Shown here piece by piece: positions 8,046-16,583 of a stretch of DNA of 64,000 nucleotides (position 1 is its first letter; each line of letters opens with the position of its first letter). The notes below the pieces were generated by a model that saw only the letters and a list, made by a program, of their open reading frames with translations, was not told where the DNA came from and made no database searches. The DNA comes from Trabulsiella odontotermitis (GTDB taxonomy: Bacteria > Pseudomonadota > Gammaproteobacteria > Enterobacterales > Enterobacteriaceae): NCBI RefSeq assembly GCF_030053895.1, contig NZ_CP125781.1, positions 1,736,001 to 1,800,000 on the forward strand, written 5' to 3'. The position numbers and the translations under genes were made by a program.

Positions 8046-9566
8046 ATGGTCAGCAATAATACAGCGTCGTCAGGCGAATTCTTGTTGGAAATGAATCACA
8101 TCGACAAGTCCTTTCCCGGCGTAAAGGCGCTCGATGATGTGAACTTAAAGGTGCGTCCTCATTCTATACATGCCTTAATGGGCGAGAATGGCGCTGGTAA
8201 GTCAACATTATTGAAATGTCTTTTTGGCATCTATCAAAAAGATGCCGGCAGCATTATTTTCCAGGGGAAAGAGATCGATTTCCATTCCGCAAAAGAAGCG
8301 CTGGAAAACGGGATTTCCATGGTACACCAGGAGCTCAACCTGGTATTACAACGTTCCGTGATGGATAACATGTGGCTGGGGCGTTACCCCACCAAAGGCA
8401 TGTTTGTCGATCAGGACAAAATGTATCGCGATACAAAAGCCATCTTTGACGAACTGGATATCGATATTGATCCGCGCGCCCGCGTGGGGACATTATCCGT
8501 TTCGCAAATGCAGATGATTGAAATTGCGAAGGCGTTCTCCTATGACGCGAAAATCGTCATTATGGATGAGCCCACATCATCATTGACGGAAAAAGAGGTG
8601 AATCATCTCTTTACGATCATTCGCAAGCTGAAAGAGCGTGGCTGCGGCATCGTGTATATCTCGCATAAAATGGAAGAAATTTTCCAGTTGTGCGATGAAG
8701 TCACGGTACTGCGCGACGGTCAGTGGATTGCTACCCAGCCGCTGGAAGGGCTGGACATGGACAAGATCATCGCCATGATGGTCGGGCGTTCGCTTAACCA
8801 GCGTTTCCCGGATAAGCAAAATACGCCAGGCGAAGTGATCCTCGAGGTACGCAACCTGACATCACTGCGCCAGCCATCCATTCGTGATATTTCGTTTGAT
8901 CTGCACAAAGGTGAAATTCTCGGCATCGCCGGGCTGGTCGGCGCGAAACGCACGGATATCGTGGAAACGTTATTTGGCATTCGCGAAAAATCGTCCGGCA
9001 CCATCACCCTGCATGGTAAGAGCATCAATAACCACAGCGCCAACGAAGCCATTAATAACGGCTTTGCGCTGGTGACGGAAGAGCGCCGCTCGACCGGGAT
9101 TTACGCTTACCTGGATATTGGGTTTAACTCGCTTATCTCCAATATTCGCAATTACAAAAACAAGGTGGGTTTACTGGATAACACGCGCATGAAAAGCGAC
9201 ACCCAATGGGTGATTGATTCCATGCGGGTAAAAACGCCAGGTCACCGTACTCAAATCGGCTCGCTGTCAGGTGGGAATCAGCAAAAAGTAGTTATCGGTC
9301 GTTGGTTATTAACCCAGCCGGAAATATTGATGCTTGATGAACCGACGCGTGGTATTGACGTTGGTGCGAAATTCGAAATTTATCAGCTGATTGCTGAACT
9401 GGCGAAAAAGAATAAAGGGATCATCATCATCTCTTCTGAAATGCCAGAACTGCTGGGAATTACCGACCGTATTCTGGTGATGAGCAATGGACTCGTCGCC
9501 GGTATTGTTGAGACCAAAACGACAACGCAAAACGAAATTTTGCGTCTTGCGTCTTTGCACCTTTAA
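8046..9566 (+). CDS. mglA: Galactose/methyl-galactoside import ATP-binding protein
   Basis: Fused double ABC ATPase that drives galactose import with MglC. The start at ATG 8046 gives 506 residues, as in E. coli. The first nucleotide-binding domain has an intact Walker A (GENGAGKST), a signature region LSVSQMQMIEIAKA and Walker B VIMDEPTSSL. In the second domain the Walker A is replaced by GLVGAKRTD, while the signature LSGGNQQK and Walker B LMLDEPTRGID are good. This asymmetric degeneration is normal in sugar importers of the CUT2 class. It follows mglB by about 100 bases and precedes mglC by 15 bases. Confidence 0.98.
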   Translation: MVSNNTASSGEFLLEMNHIDKSFPGVKALDDVNLKVRPHSIHALMGENGAGKSTLLKCLFGIYQKDAGSIIFQGKEIDFHSAKEALENGISMVHQELNLVLQRSVMDNMWLGRYPTKGMFVDQDKMYRDTKAIFDELDIDIDPRARVGTLSVSQMQMIEIAKAFSYDAKIVIMDEPTSSLTEKEVNHLFTIIRKLKERGCGIVYISHKMEEIFQLCDEVTVLRDGQWIATQPLEGLDMDKIIAMMVGRSLNQRFPDKQNTPGEVILEVRNLTSLRQPSIRDISFDLHKGEILGIAGLVGAKRTDIVETLFGIREKSSGTITLHGKSINNHSANEAINNGFALVTEERRSTGIYAYLDIGFNSLISNIRNYKNKVGLLDNTRMKSDTQWVIDSMRVKTPGHRTQIGSLSGGNQQKVVIGRWLLTQPEILMLDEPTRGIDVGAKFEIYQLIAELAKKNKGIIIISSEMPELLGITDRILVMSNGLVAGIVETKTTTQNEILRLASLHL

Positions 9567-9581
9567 GATCAGGGGCCACTC

Positions 9582-10592
9582 ATGAGTGCGTTGAACAAAA
9601 AAAGTTTTCTTACCTATCTGAAAGATGGCGGTATTTACGTCGTTCTTTTAGTCTTACTGGCCATTATTATTTTCCAGGACCCCACCTTCTTAAGTCTGCT
9701 GAACTTAAGTAACATCCTGACGCAGTCTTCCGTACGTATTATTATCGCGCTGGGCGTGGCAGGTCTGATTGTCACCCAGGGGACCGACCTTTCTGCCGGT
9801 CGTCAGGTTGGGCTGGCAGCGGTTATCGCCGCAACGCTCCTCCAGTCCATTGAAAACGCAAACAAAGTATTCCCGGAAATGGCAACCATGCCGATTCCGC
9901 TGGTGATCCTGATCGTCTGTGCGATTGGTGCGGTCATTGGCCTGGTGAACGGGATTATCATCGCTTACCTGAACGTAACGCCGTTTATCACGACGCTGGG
10001 TACGATGATTATCGTTTACGGGATCAACTCCCTTTATTACGATTTCGTCGGTGCATCGCCGATTTCCGGGTTTGATTCCCACTTCTCGACCTTTGCCCAG
10101 GGGTTTGTGGCGCTGGGCAGTTTCAGGCTCTCGTATATAACCTTCTATGCGTTAATCGCGATTATTTTCGTGTGGATCCTGTGGAATAAAACCCGCTTCG
10201 GCAAAAACATTTTTGCTATCGGCGGCAACCCGGAAGCGGCGAAAGTGTCTGGTGTTAACGTCGGCCTGAACCTGCTGATGATTTATGCGCTGTCCGGCGT
10301 GTTCTACGCCTTCGGCGGGATGCTGGAAGCGGGCCGTATCGGCTCCGCGACAAACAACCTCGGCTTTATGTACGAACTGGACGCCATCGCCGCCTGCGTG
10401 GTGGGTGGGGTTTCCTTCAGCGGCGGTGTGGGTACCGTGGTGGGTGTGGTGACCGGTGTGATCATCTTCACCGTCATCAACTACGGCCTGACTTATATCG
10501 GCGTGAACCCGTACTGGCAGTACATCATTAAAGGGGCGATCATTATCTTTGCCGTCGCGCTTGACTCCCTTAAGTACGCACGCAAAAAATAA
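9582..10592 (+). CDS. mglC: Galactoside ABC transporter permease
   Basis: Membrane subunit of the Mgl importer, 336 residues as in E. coli, with about ten hydrophobic segments of the BPD_transp_2 (CUT2) family. The EAA-like cytoplasmic loop is the GNPEAAKVSGVNV region (about residues 212-224), which contacts MglA. The glycine-rich VVGGVSFSGGVGTVVGVVTG segment near residue 275 is typical of RbsC/MglC permeases. It ends the operon and is followed by a strong terminator. In K-12 the next genes beyond mglC are preA-preT; here they are replaced by an accessory gene pair. Confidence 0.98.
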   Translation: MSALNKKSFLTYLKDGGIYVVLLVLLAIIIFQDPTFLSLLNLSNILTQSSVRIIIALGVAGLIVTQGTDLSAGRQVGLAAVIAATLLQSIENANKVFPEMATMPIPLVILIVCAIGAVIGLVNGIIIAYLNVTPFITTLGTMIIVYGINSLYYDFVGASPISGFDSHFSTFAQGFVALGSFRLSYITFYALIAIIFVWILWNKTRFGKNIFAIGGNPEAAKVSGVNVGLNLLMIYALSGVFYAFGGMLEAGRIGSATNNLGFMYELDAIAACVVGGVSFSGGVGTVVGVVTGVIIFTVINYGLTYIGVNPYWQYIIKGAIIIFAVALDSLKYARKK

Positions 10593-10610
10593 CCTCTCCC
10601 GTTTTATTCA

Positions 10611-10646
10611 AGCCCGGCAGCGAAATAACGATGCCGGGTTTTTTAT
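10611..10646 (+). terminator. Intrinsic terminator of mglBAC
   Basis: A CCCGGCA / TGCCGGG stem with a 12-base loop is followed immediately by TTTTTTATT, about 20 bases after the mglC stop. Confidence 0.85.
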
Positions 10647-10785
10647 TAGTGCGCTAATTAATTTCCTGTCGTCGAACTGCAATAAAAAACAACCGATCCT
10701 ATTACGGTAAAAATCATTAGCTGAACTATTGTGCAATATAAGCGAAGCCATTCCTGTGTACATTCTCTGTGTGCGTGAGGTGTCT

Positions 10786-13700
10786 ATGCGTATTGCCCTG
10801 TATGCTCTGCTATTCATTTCCCTCTCGCTTCCCGGGGTTGCTGGTGCCAGAGAGCAACTGACCGGACCGGTAACCGCTCCTTCAGACTGGGTTCTTAACG
10901 ACCGCCTGCTGTGGGATCAACAACGTCAGGCGCTGACGCCAGAACAACTAACCGCCTGGTTTTCCTCAGCGCCAAATACGTTTGTGCAGGCGGCGGATTA
11001 CAACACGCGAAATTACCTGCCTGACGAATATACCGATATCCGGCAGCGACACAGTTATTATGATCTGATCTCATATTTGATTGAGCATGACGATAAAACC
11101 GCCGCACCGGTCCGCGACGTGACGTTTTTCCATGCCGTCACCGCGATCACTATTCCGGCAGAACACGGAGGGGTGGATGTCAATCAGACATTGTTCCGGC
11201 GTAATATGCGTGTCATTCAGGATCTGTTATTTCACTGGCAGGCGCCGCGGGATCCGCGTGCCATTTCGCCGAAAGAAAATATCAGCGCGCTGGATTTTGA
11301 TATCTATATGGTCGATTTTGAACAGAGCACCATTTTCAGCTTTATCGACAGCAATGCGGTACCCAATGTGACTCTGAGAAACGTCAATAAAACAATTGGT
11401 ACCGTGTGGCCGCTGGCGACGCTCAGACAGGTGCGTCCGTGGTTAAAAGCGGCCGGGTTTAAACAGGATGATTTTGCCGATTATCGCTGGCGCGTGGCCG
11501 TCGGGCGGGCGCAGGTGTTTCTGTTTCATCGAAAAAGCCGGGCGGACTATCTCAGCTTTATGAAGGCTAATCCGCCCGCACAGAAAACGCGTGAAAAACT
11601 CTACTCCGCCATTTTTTCGCCCGTCACTATAACGCGTGATACGGCCGGTTATTTCACCGTGCTCGGGTCGTGGAAAACGGAGCAGGGCGCGCGCCGTCAT
11701 GTCGCCGAACTGCAAAGCGGGCATTTAGGGCTGGATGTCGCGGTCTTTCCCCCGTACGGCAAAAATCGCTACTGGACGGTGGTTTCGTCGTCTTATGTCG
11801 GAAAAGAAACCGCCGTTGAGCTTCAGCGTGCCGCGCGAACGGGCAGGATGGCCGCCGATGCGTTTGTGCTGCGTCACCGGGCTGTTGATCCGCAAGGGAA
11901 CGCGTTTACGGTGTCACCGTCGATGCCTGAAATCATCAACCTCCCCGGTTTCCTGCGCGCCGCAACCGAAGAAAACATGCCCATTGAAGCCAGCTATCTG
12001 CTCTCGGTTTATCGCAACGCCGATGAAACGCTGGCGAAAGAAAAACGGGCGGCGCTGATGGCGCAGTACCCGACGCTTGACGTGTCGCTGCTGAAATCCG
12101 TTGCGGACAATAGCTGGCTTATCGCGCTCGCCACTTTTGCGACTCAGGCTGACATCGAGGCGGCGAAAAAAGCGGTGAATCGACTGGGGATCCCGCTGGC
12201 GGATATCACGGTGTCGACGTTTACCAGGCCAGATCAACTGGTGAAAGTCATTGATGGACGAGCCGTCAGCCAGTCCACGTGGGGCATTGTGAACCGCTGC
12301 TACTCAACGGGGCAAATCACCGTCAAACAGATGCACGATTGCAGTGGCTTCTGGCTGACGCCCTCCTCACTGACCCGCTGCATCCTGGAGAGCAACTGCC
12401 GGGTGCTTGACGACAGGCAACTTAATTCGCAGGCGCGGATCGAGGAATTTCTCTCCACGCAAAAACTGGATCTGACGACGCGGCTGGTGGGGATGCGGGA
12501 GGCGGTCCCACTGTCGAATGATGCGAAACACTTGGTGAATCAGATCCATCAGTGCCAGGAACAGTCGCAAAGCGATAAACAGAAATTTGAAACCTGCGTC
12601 TCCACGCTGGTTGGCATGACGGTCTCGCCCGCGGCTATGACGTGCGCGCAGCAAAACGTGTCCGGCAATGCGCTGCTGAAATGCGTCACGCAGGCGTCAA
12701 TGACGCCCGAAATGCAGGCGGTGCAGAATTGCGTACAGGGTGATCACCCGGATCCGCTGGCAGTAACCAAATGCCTGGCCGGGCCGGAAAAAGCCGCCGC
12801 CATGACGAAAGTCGAAACTTGTCTCACCAGGGCAACCAGCCAGGAAAACGCGCTCTCGGGTTGCATCGCCGGGATTATTCCGGCTGACAGCCGTGAGAAG
12901 GTCGACTGCCTGACTGCTGCCGGGGCAAATTCAGGGAAAGCGATTCATTGTGTGGTGCCAGCGAACTCTGACGCGGGCAAGGTCACGCGTGCGCTGGCCT
13001 GCGCTAATAACCCGTCGGCTACCCGCGACGCGGCGCTGAACTGCCTGACGCCGCTGCTCGGGCCGGATGCCGGCAAAGCGCAGGCGTGCCTGGAAAACAG
13101 CACAGATAACCGCTCGCTGGTGATGTGCATGGCGGCCAATCGCCCTGAACTTCAGGCGGCGCAACGCGTCTATCAATGCGTATCGCAAGGCGCCGATGCC
13201 GCAACGCTTATCGCCAGTTGCAGCGACGGTATTCTGGATGAGCGCACTCGTCACGTTGCCGGGTGTGTCGCCACCACTGGCGGAGATAAAGGCGCGCTGG
13301 CTGGTTGCGTCGCCAGTACTTTTTTGCCGAAAGAGTACGGTCCCGCGTTGCAGTGTGCCGGCTCCAGCACCGGTGGCGTCAGTTTTGCCTTGTGCATGGC
13401 CGGGCCGTCAATGAATGAAGAGTTACGCATCACCGCCGAATGTGCAGTGCAGAGCGGGGGCACGCCACCGGCCTTCGCCGTGTGCACCGCCGGTCGGCTG
13501 ACGCTACGCGAACTGGGTAAATGCCTGTCCGGGAAAATTGGCTCGGACGATGGCTGCTTTGGACCGAATAATTCGATTGTCGTCGCCTTTAAAACCGTGG
13601 GTCATGACCTGGAAAGTTGCGTGAATGGCGGTGACTGCCTCGGACGGAATAACGATATCATCAACGCCCTGGCGGAGATTGGCGGCGGCTTGCGTGATCT

Positions 13701-13791
13701 GGGCGAGAGTCTGCAAAGCGCCTGGGACGGGCTTTTTGGCAAAGACAGCGATATCTGCCGGGGTGATCTGACGAAAATAGTGTGCCGATAA
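10786..13791 (+). CDS. Secreted SPOR-like protein with CX12-13C disulfide repeats, function unknown
   Basis: A 1001-residue protein that I do not recognise as a named family. It starts at ATG 10786 after GTGAGG and has a clear signal peptide (MRIALYALLFISLSLPGVAGA). Residues 25-280 contain no motif I can name. Residues about 285-365 (YFTVLGSW...AVFPPYG...WTVVSSSYVGKETA) and 400-470 (SYLLSVYRN...SWLIALATFATQADIEAAKKAV) look like SPOR peptidoglycan-binding repeats. From residue 590 to about 900 there are eleven pairs of cysteines spaced 12 or 13 apart, with 14-16 residues between pairs, a ~30-residue repeat. The C-terminus carries two C[FL]GxNNxI elements (924 and 951). Cysteine pairs in an exported protein suggest a periplasmic disulfide-stapled solenoid. 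It is convergent with the SIR2-like gene, 14 bases apart, in the place of K-12 preTA. Confidence 0.85.
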   Translation: MRIALYALLFISLSLPGVAGAREQLTGPVTAPSDWVLNDRLLWDQQRQALTPEQLTAWFSSAPNTFVQAADYNTRNYLPDEYTDIRQRHSYYDLISYLIEHDDKTAAPVRDVTFFHAVTAITIPAEHGGVDVNQTLFRRNMRVIQDLLFHWQAPRDPRAISPKENISALDFDIYMVDFEQSTIFSFIDSNAVPNVTLRNVNKTIGTVWPLATLRQVRPWLKAAGFKQDDFADYRWRVAVGRAQVFLFHRKSRADYLSFMKANPPAQKTREKLYSAIFSPVTITRDTAGYFTVLGSWKTEQGARRHVAELQSGHLGLDVAVFPPYGKNRYWTVVSSSYVGKETAVELQRAARTGRMAADAFVLRHRAVDPQGNAFTVSPSMPEIINLPGFLRAATEENMPIEASYLLSVYRNADETLAKEKRAALMAQYPTLDVSLLKSVADNSWLIALATFATQADIEAAKKAVNRLGIPLADITVSTFTRPDQLVKVIDGRAVSQSTWGIVNRCYSTGQITVKQMHDCSGFWLTPSSLTRCILESNCRVLDDRQLNSQARIEEFLSTQKLDLTTRLVGMREAVPLSNDAKHLVNQIHQCQEQSQSDKQKFETCVSTLVGMTVSPAAMTCAQQNVSGNALLKCVTQASMTPEMQAVQNCVQGDHPDPLAVTKCLAGPEKAAAMTKVETCLTRATSQENALSGCIAGIIPADSREKVDCLTAAGANSGKAIHCVVPANSDAGKVTRALACANNPSATRDAALNCLTPLLGPDAGKAQACLENSTDNRSLVMCMAANRPELQAAQRVYQCVSQGADAATLIASCSDGILDERTRHVAGCVATTGGDKGALAGCVASTFLPKEYGPALQCAGSSTGGVSFALCMAGPSMNEELRITAECAVQSGGTPPAFAVCTAGRLTLRELGKCLSGKIGSDDGCFGPNNSIVVAFKTVGHDLESCVNGGDCLGRNNDIINALAEIGGGLRDLGESLQSAWDGLFGKDSDICRGDLTKIVCR

Positions 13792-13805
13792 TGATTTTGC
13801 AGGCG

Positions 13806-14723
13806 TTATTTTTCAGCCTGCCGGATATCCGCAATAACGGCGACGTAATAGTCTTTTTCGTCGTCTTTGCTGCGCTTGAAATGCTGACCAAACTGCATAT
13901 TGACGGTGACGCCAACACTCTCCAGCAGAGCGATTTTAGCGGTGGATTTCTCATTTTCCGCTAAGCCGGCGGGAAGGTAATAGACAATCTGGTTAGTGAT
14001 TTCCTTGTCACTTTTTTTCAGCAACCGGCAGCGTTCGCGATAGGTTAATAACCACCAGAGATCAATCTCCACAAAATCCAGCGTCAGGCCGAAAATATAA
14101 ACATTACGGCGGAAAAAATTATCGATCCAGCTGAATTCATCGCCCGGCGCGCTTAACCGTCGGATAAGCGGTTTGAGATCTTTAAATGCTTCTTTTGAAT
14201 AGCTGCTGCCGGTGGCGGTGTAGTTGCGCATTGCCTGCAAATAGCCACTGTAGTGCTCATAACCCAGCGTAATTGAGTTTGCGATGTTAATGGCGCCGTG
14301 AACATGCCAGATGCGTTTGTCGTGGATCAGATGATGGCGAAAGACGTTGTATTTTTGTTCTTTGATAATGCCGTTATTTTTAATCTCAGCGAGAACGGGC
14401 AGACAGGTTTCGAACGCCAGATCATAATTGGTAGTCATGATATTTGGACAATCCAGCGCCATGATTTGATGATGAATATCATTGCTGGTGATGGTCTGAA
14501 TTTTGTCGGCAATAAAGTGTTTGATCGTGTTTTCGGTGCGATTGCTGTACTGCGTTTTTAAAATATTGAAGTAGATTTCTTCGTAGGCGAGGGGAAAGGG
14601 TTTGTTGTTGGTATCGATGGTAATCCCGTATTTTTGACCGAGGCTTTGCAGGACATCAAACCAGGAATTGCCGTCGGCCAGATTATTAATCCCGTTCCCC
14701 ACCAACAGCGCGTAGTTGCTCAT
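13806..14723 (-). CDS. SIR2-like NAD-binding domain protein
   Basis: A 305-residue single-domain protein of the SIR2_2-like superfamily. The N-terminal LLVGNGINNL (residues 6-15) is the Rossmann NAD-binding loop, TTNYD (97-101) holds the conserved Asn99, WHVHG (139-143) the putative catalytic His142, and VYIFGLTLDFVEID (208-221) the late strand with conserved Gly and Asp. These are the Asn and His positions needed for NAD hydrolysis in ThsA-type SIR2 proteins, so activity is plausible but inferred. No second domain or signal peptide is visible. Its ATG shares one base with the sanA stop (TAATG), implying coupled translation after sanA. The gene is visibly richer in A+T than its neighbours, which suggests horizontal acquisition. 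Defence function is possible, not shown. Confidence 0.87.
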   Translation of the reverse strand: MSNYALLVGNGINNLADGNSWFDVLQSLGQKYGITIDTNNKPFPLAYEEIYFNILKTQYSNRTENTIKHFIADKIQTITSNDIHHQIMALDCPNIMTTNYDLAFETCLPVLAEIKNNGIIKEQKYNVFRHHLIHDKRIWHVHGAINIANSITLGYEHYSGYLQAMRNYTATGSSYSKEAFKDLKPLIRRLSAPGDEFSWIDNFFRRNVYIFGLTLDFVEIDLWWLLTYRERCRLLKKSDKEITNQIVYYLPAGLAENEKSTAKIALLESVGVTVNMQFGQHFKRSKDDEKDYYVAVIADIRQAEK

Positions 14724-15445
14724 TACTCTTTCCTTTGCTTGTCCTGTAATTCCAGCAACTGCTCAGGGGTGACCGACGGATATCCCTGCGCATCTTCCGG
14801 GACTTCGTGTTGTGATGGAATAGGTACCAGCGGCCCTAAAAAGCGCGGTTCACGCTTGAAAAGGTAGAGATCCGCCAGCGCGCCGAAGCGAGCGCCAAAT
14901 TCACGCAACCGCACGCTGAGCATATCTTTAGGCGACGGCACAGCGTAGCACTGGGCCTGAATGCCCATATGCAGGGCGATAAACAGTGCGCGCTCGCAAT
15001 GAAAACGTTGAGTAATGATGATGAAATCGTTGGTATCAAACACCCGGCGAGTGCGGACGATGGAATCCAGCGTGCGGAAACCCGCGTAATCCAGCACGAT
15101 GTCGGTCGGGTCGACGCCGGCAGCGATCAGATCTTTACGCATCGTCACCGGTTCATTATAGCTTTGCAGGGCATTGTCGCCGCTCAACAGCAGATAATTC
15201 ACTTTGCCGCTGTTATAGGCGTTGAGCGCGCCCTGAATGCGGTAGCGGTAATACTGATTGATGACGCCGGTGCGGTAATATTTGGCGGTGCCTAACACCA
15301 CGCCGACCTGACGATAGGGCAGGTCCTGCAGTTCGTCATAAATGTAGGGCGCGGTTTTCCAGCTCATCCAGCGATCGAGTCCCAGCACGGTCAACAGCAG
15401 CAGGCCGATAAGGACTAACAGGCTGTATAACACGCGCTTTAACAT
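14723..15445 (-). CDS. sanA: SanA, inner-membrane envelope barrier protein
   Basis: DUF218/YdcF-like protein with one N-terminal membrane anchor (about residues 4-24) and a periplasmic domain; in E. coli and Salmonella its loss alters vancomycin sensitivity and envelope permeability. It has 240 residues, about the E. coli length. The GVVLGTAKYYRTG and LLLSGDNALQSYNEP segments are the conserved DUF218 core, with the nearby motif QRFHCERALFIA. In K-12 cdd-sanA is followed by yeiS-preT-preA. Here sanA instead runs into the SIR2-like gene with a one-base TAATG overlap, so the two are almost certainly co-transcribed. Confidence 0.95.
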   Translation of the reverse strand: MLKRVLYSLLVLIGLLLLTVLGLDRWMSWKTAPYIYDELQDLPYRQVGVVLGTAKYYRTGVINQYYRYRIQGALNAYNSGKVNYLLLSGDNALQSYNEPVTMRKDLIAAGVDPTDIVLDYAGFRTLDSIVRTRRVFDTNDFIIITQRFHCERALFIALHMGIQAQCYAVPSPKDMLSVRLREFGARFGALADLYLFKREPRFLGPLVPIPSQHEVPEDAQGYPSVTPEQLLELQDKQRKE

Positions 15446-15570
15446 GAACTTGACTCGATGGTAGATTTTATTTCACTCAGGCTACTGTACCCGCCCGGTA
15501 AGCGCAAGAAACAGTAAGTTAATTGGGGGGATTTTCATCAGCGCGGGCGAGAGGCCCGCGCGATGCGGGA

Positions 15571-16455
15571 TCAGGAAAGCAGAACGCGGTCGAGACTCTG
15601 GCAGCCGAGCGCGCGAAGCGTCGCGGCGGTGGCGTCCCACTGGATCAATGGCGCGTCGGCACGTTCGGCGAGAATAGCACGCTGAATGTCCGGGTAGTTG
15701 TAACCATTGAGGCTGAGGAGATTAAGCGCGCCCTGTAATGGCGGAAGCGTCGGGTTGAATGCCGCGTTTTCGGCATAACTGCCGCTGAAAACGGTACCAT
15801 CGCGGCACTCCAGCGCCACACCGGACGGCGATTTGCTATACGGCATATGGCTCTTGTTCGCGGCGGTAATCGCCGCCTGCGCCAGGGCATCACCTTCCAG
15901 TGCGTAGCCGTGATCCTGGTCATCCATCAGCAGGGTTTTGATCTCCAGATCCTTCGGCCCAAACGCGTCCGGCAGGTAATCTTTCAGCGTATGCGGCGCA
16001 CGACCCGGCAGGTTTATACGCAATGCCAGGCCGCTGTTCAGTTCGTTCATAAACTGACGGCAATGACCGCACGGCGTGTAGTTGACGGTGATGGCCTGCA
16101 GCGACTTTTCACCGCGCAGCCAGGCGTGGCTGATGGCGCTCTGTTCGGCGTGTACTGTCTGCTGCATAGTCGCGCCGATGAATTCCATATTACCGCCAAA
16201 ATACCAGTTGCCGCTGACGCCGCGGGCGATGGCCCCGACATTAAAATGCGAGAGATCAGCGCGGGCACAGGCCGCCGCCAGTGGCAGGAGGGCGAAAGCC
16301 AGCGCGTCTTCGTCCAGTCCTGTGGTTTTCTGTAACGCCGCGACCTGTTCCGCCGTCAGCAGTGCGGGAAAATGCTCATCCGCCAGAATCGGGGCCAGAG
16401 CTGACTGCAAATTTTCTGCAAGCTGTGCAAAAGCAGAATGAAAACGTGAATGCAT
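15571..16455 (-). CDS. cdd: Cytidine deaminase
   Basis: Deaminates cytidine and deoxycytidine to the uridine nucleosides in pyrimidine salvage. Starting at MHSRFHSAF gives 294 residues, identical in length to E. coli Cdd, a two-domain dimeric enzyme. Zinc ligands and catalytic residues are present in the first domain: His102 and Glu104 in VHAEQ, Cys129 and Cys132 in PCGHCRQ. The C-terminal half is the catalytically inert pseudo-repeat. A frame extending six codons further upstream is ignored. It lies upstream of sanA on the same strand, with a CRP-type promoter ahead of it; in K-12 the gene is under CytR and CRP control. Confidence 0.98.
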   Translation of the reverse strand: MHSRFHSAFAQLAENLQSALAPILADEHFPALLTAEQVAALQKTTGLDEDALAFALLPLAAACARADLSHFNVGAIARGVSGNWYFGGNMEFIGATMQQTVHAEQSAISHAWLRGEKSLQAITVNYTPCGHCRQFMNELNSGLALRINLPGRAPHTLKDYLPDAFGPKDLEIKTLLMDDQDHGYALEGDALAQAAITAANKSHMPYSKSPSGVALECRDGTVFSGSYAENAAFNPTLPPLQGALNLLSLNGYNYPDIQRAILAERADAPLIQWDATAATLRALGCQSLDRVLLS

Positions 16456-16487
16456 GGCGTTGCCTCTCAACAATGTAATGGGAGCGT

Positions 16488-16531
16488 AGTTTACGGGCCT
16501 GTTACGGCTTTATATGTGATCTACTTCGCAC
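16488..16531 (-). promoter_or_regulatory. cdd promoter with CRP site
   Basis: TGTGA-N6-TCGCA at 16516-16531 is one base from the CRP core. On the minus strand TAAACT at 16488-16493 is a good -10, placing the start near 16481, about 42 bases from the site centre. This matches the CRP-dependent, CytR-modulated cdd promoter known from E. coli; I could not assign a CytR site with confidence. Confidence 0.6.
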
Positions 16532-16583
16532 TACCTGTGCAACTGATGAAATTCAACGAAAAAATGTGTGATGTATCGCCTTT

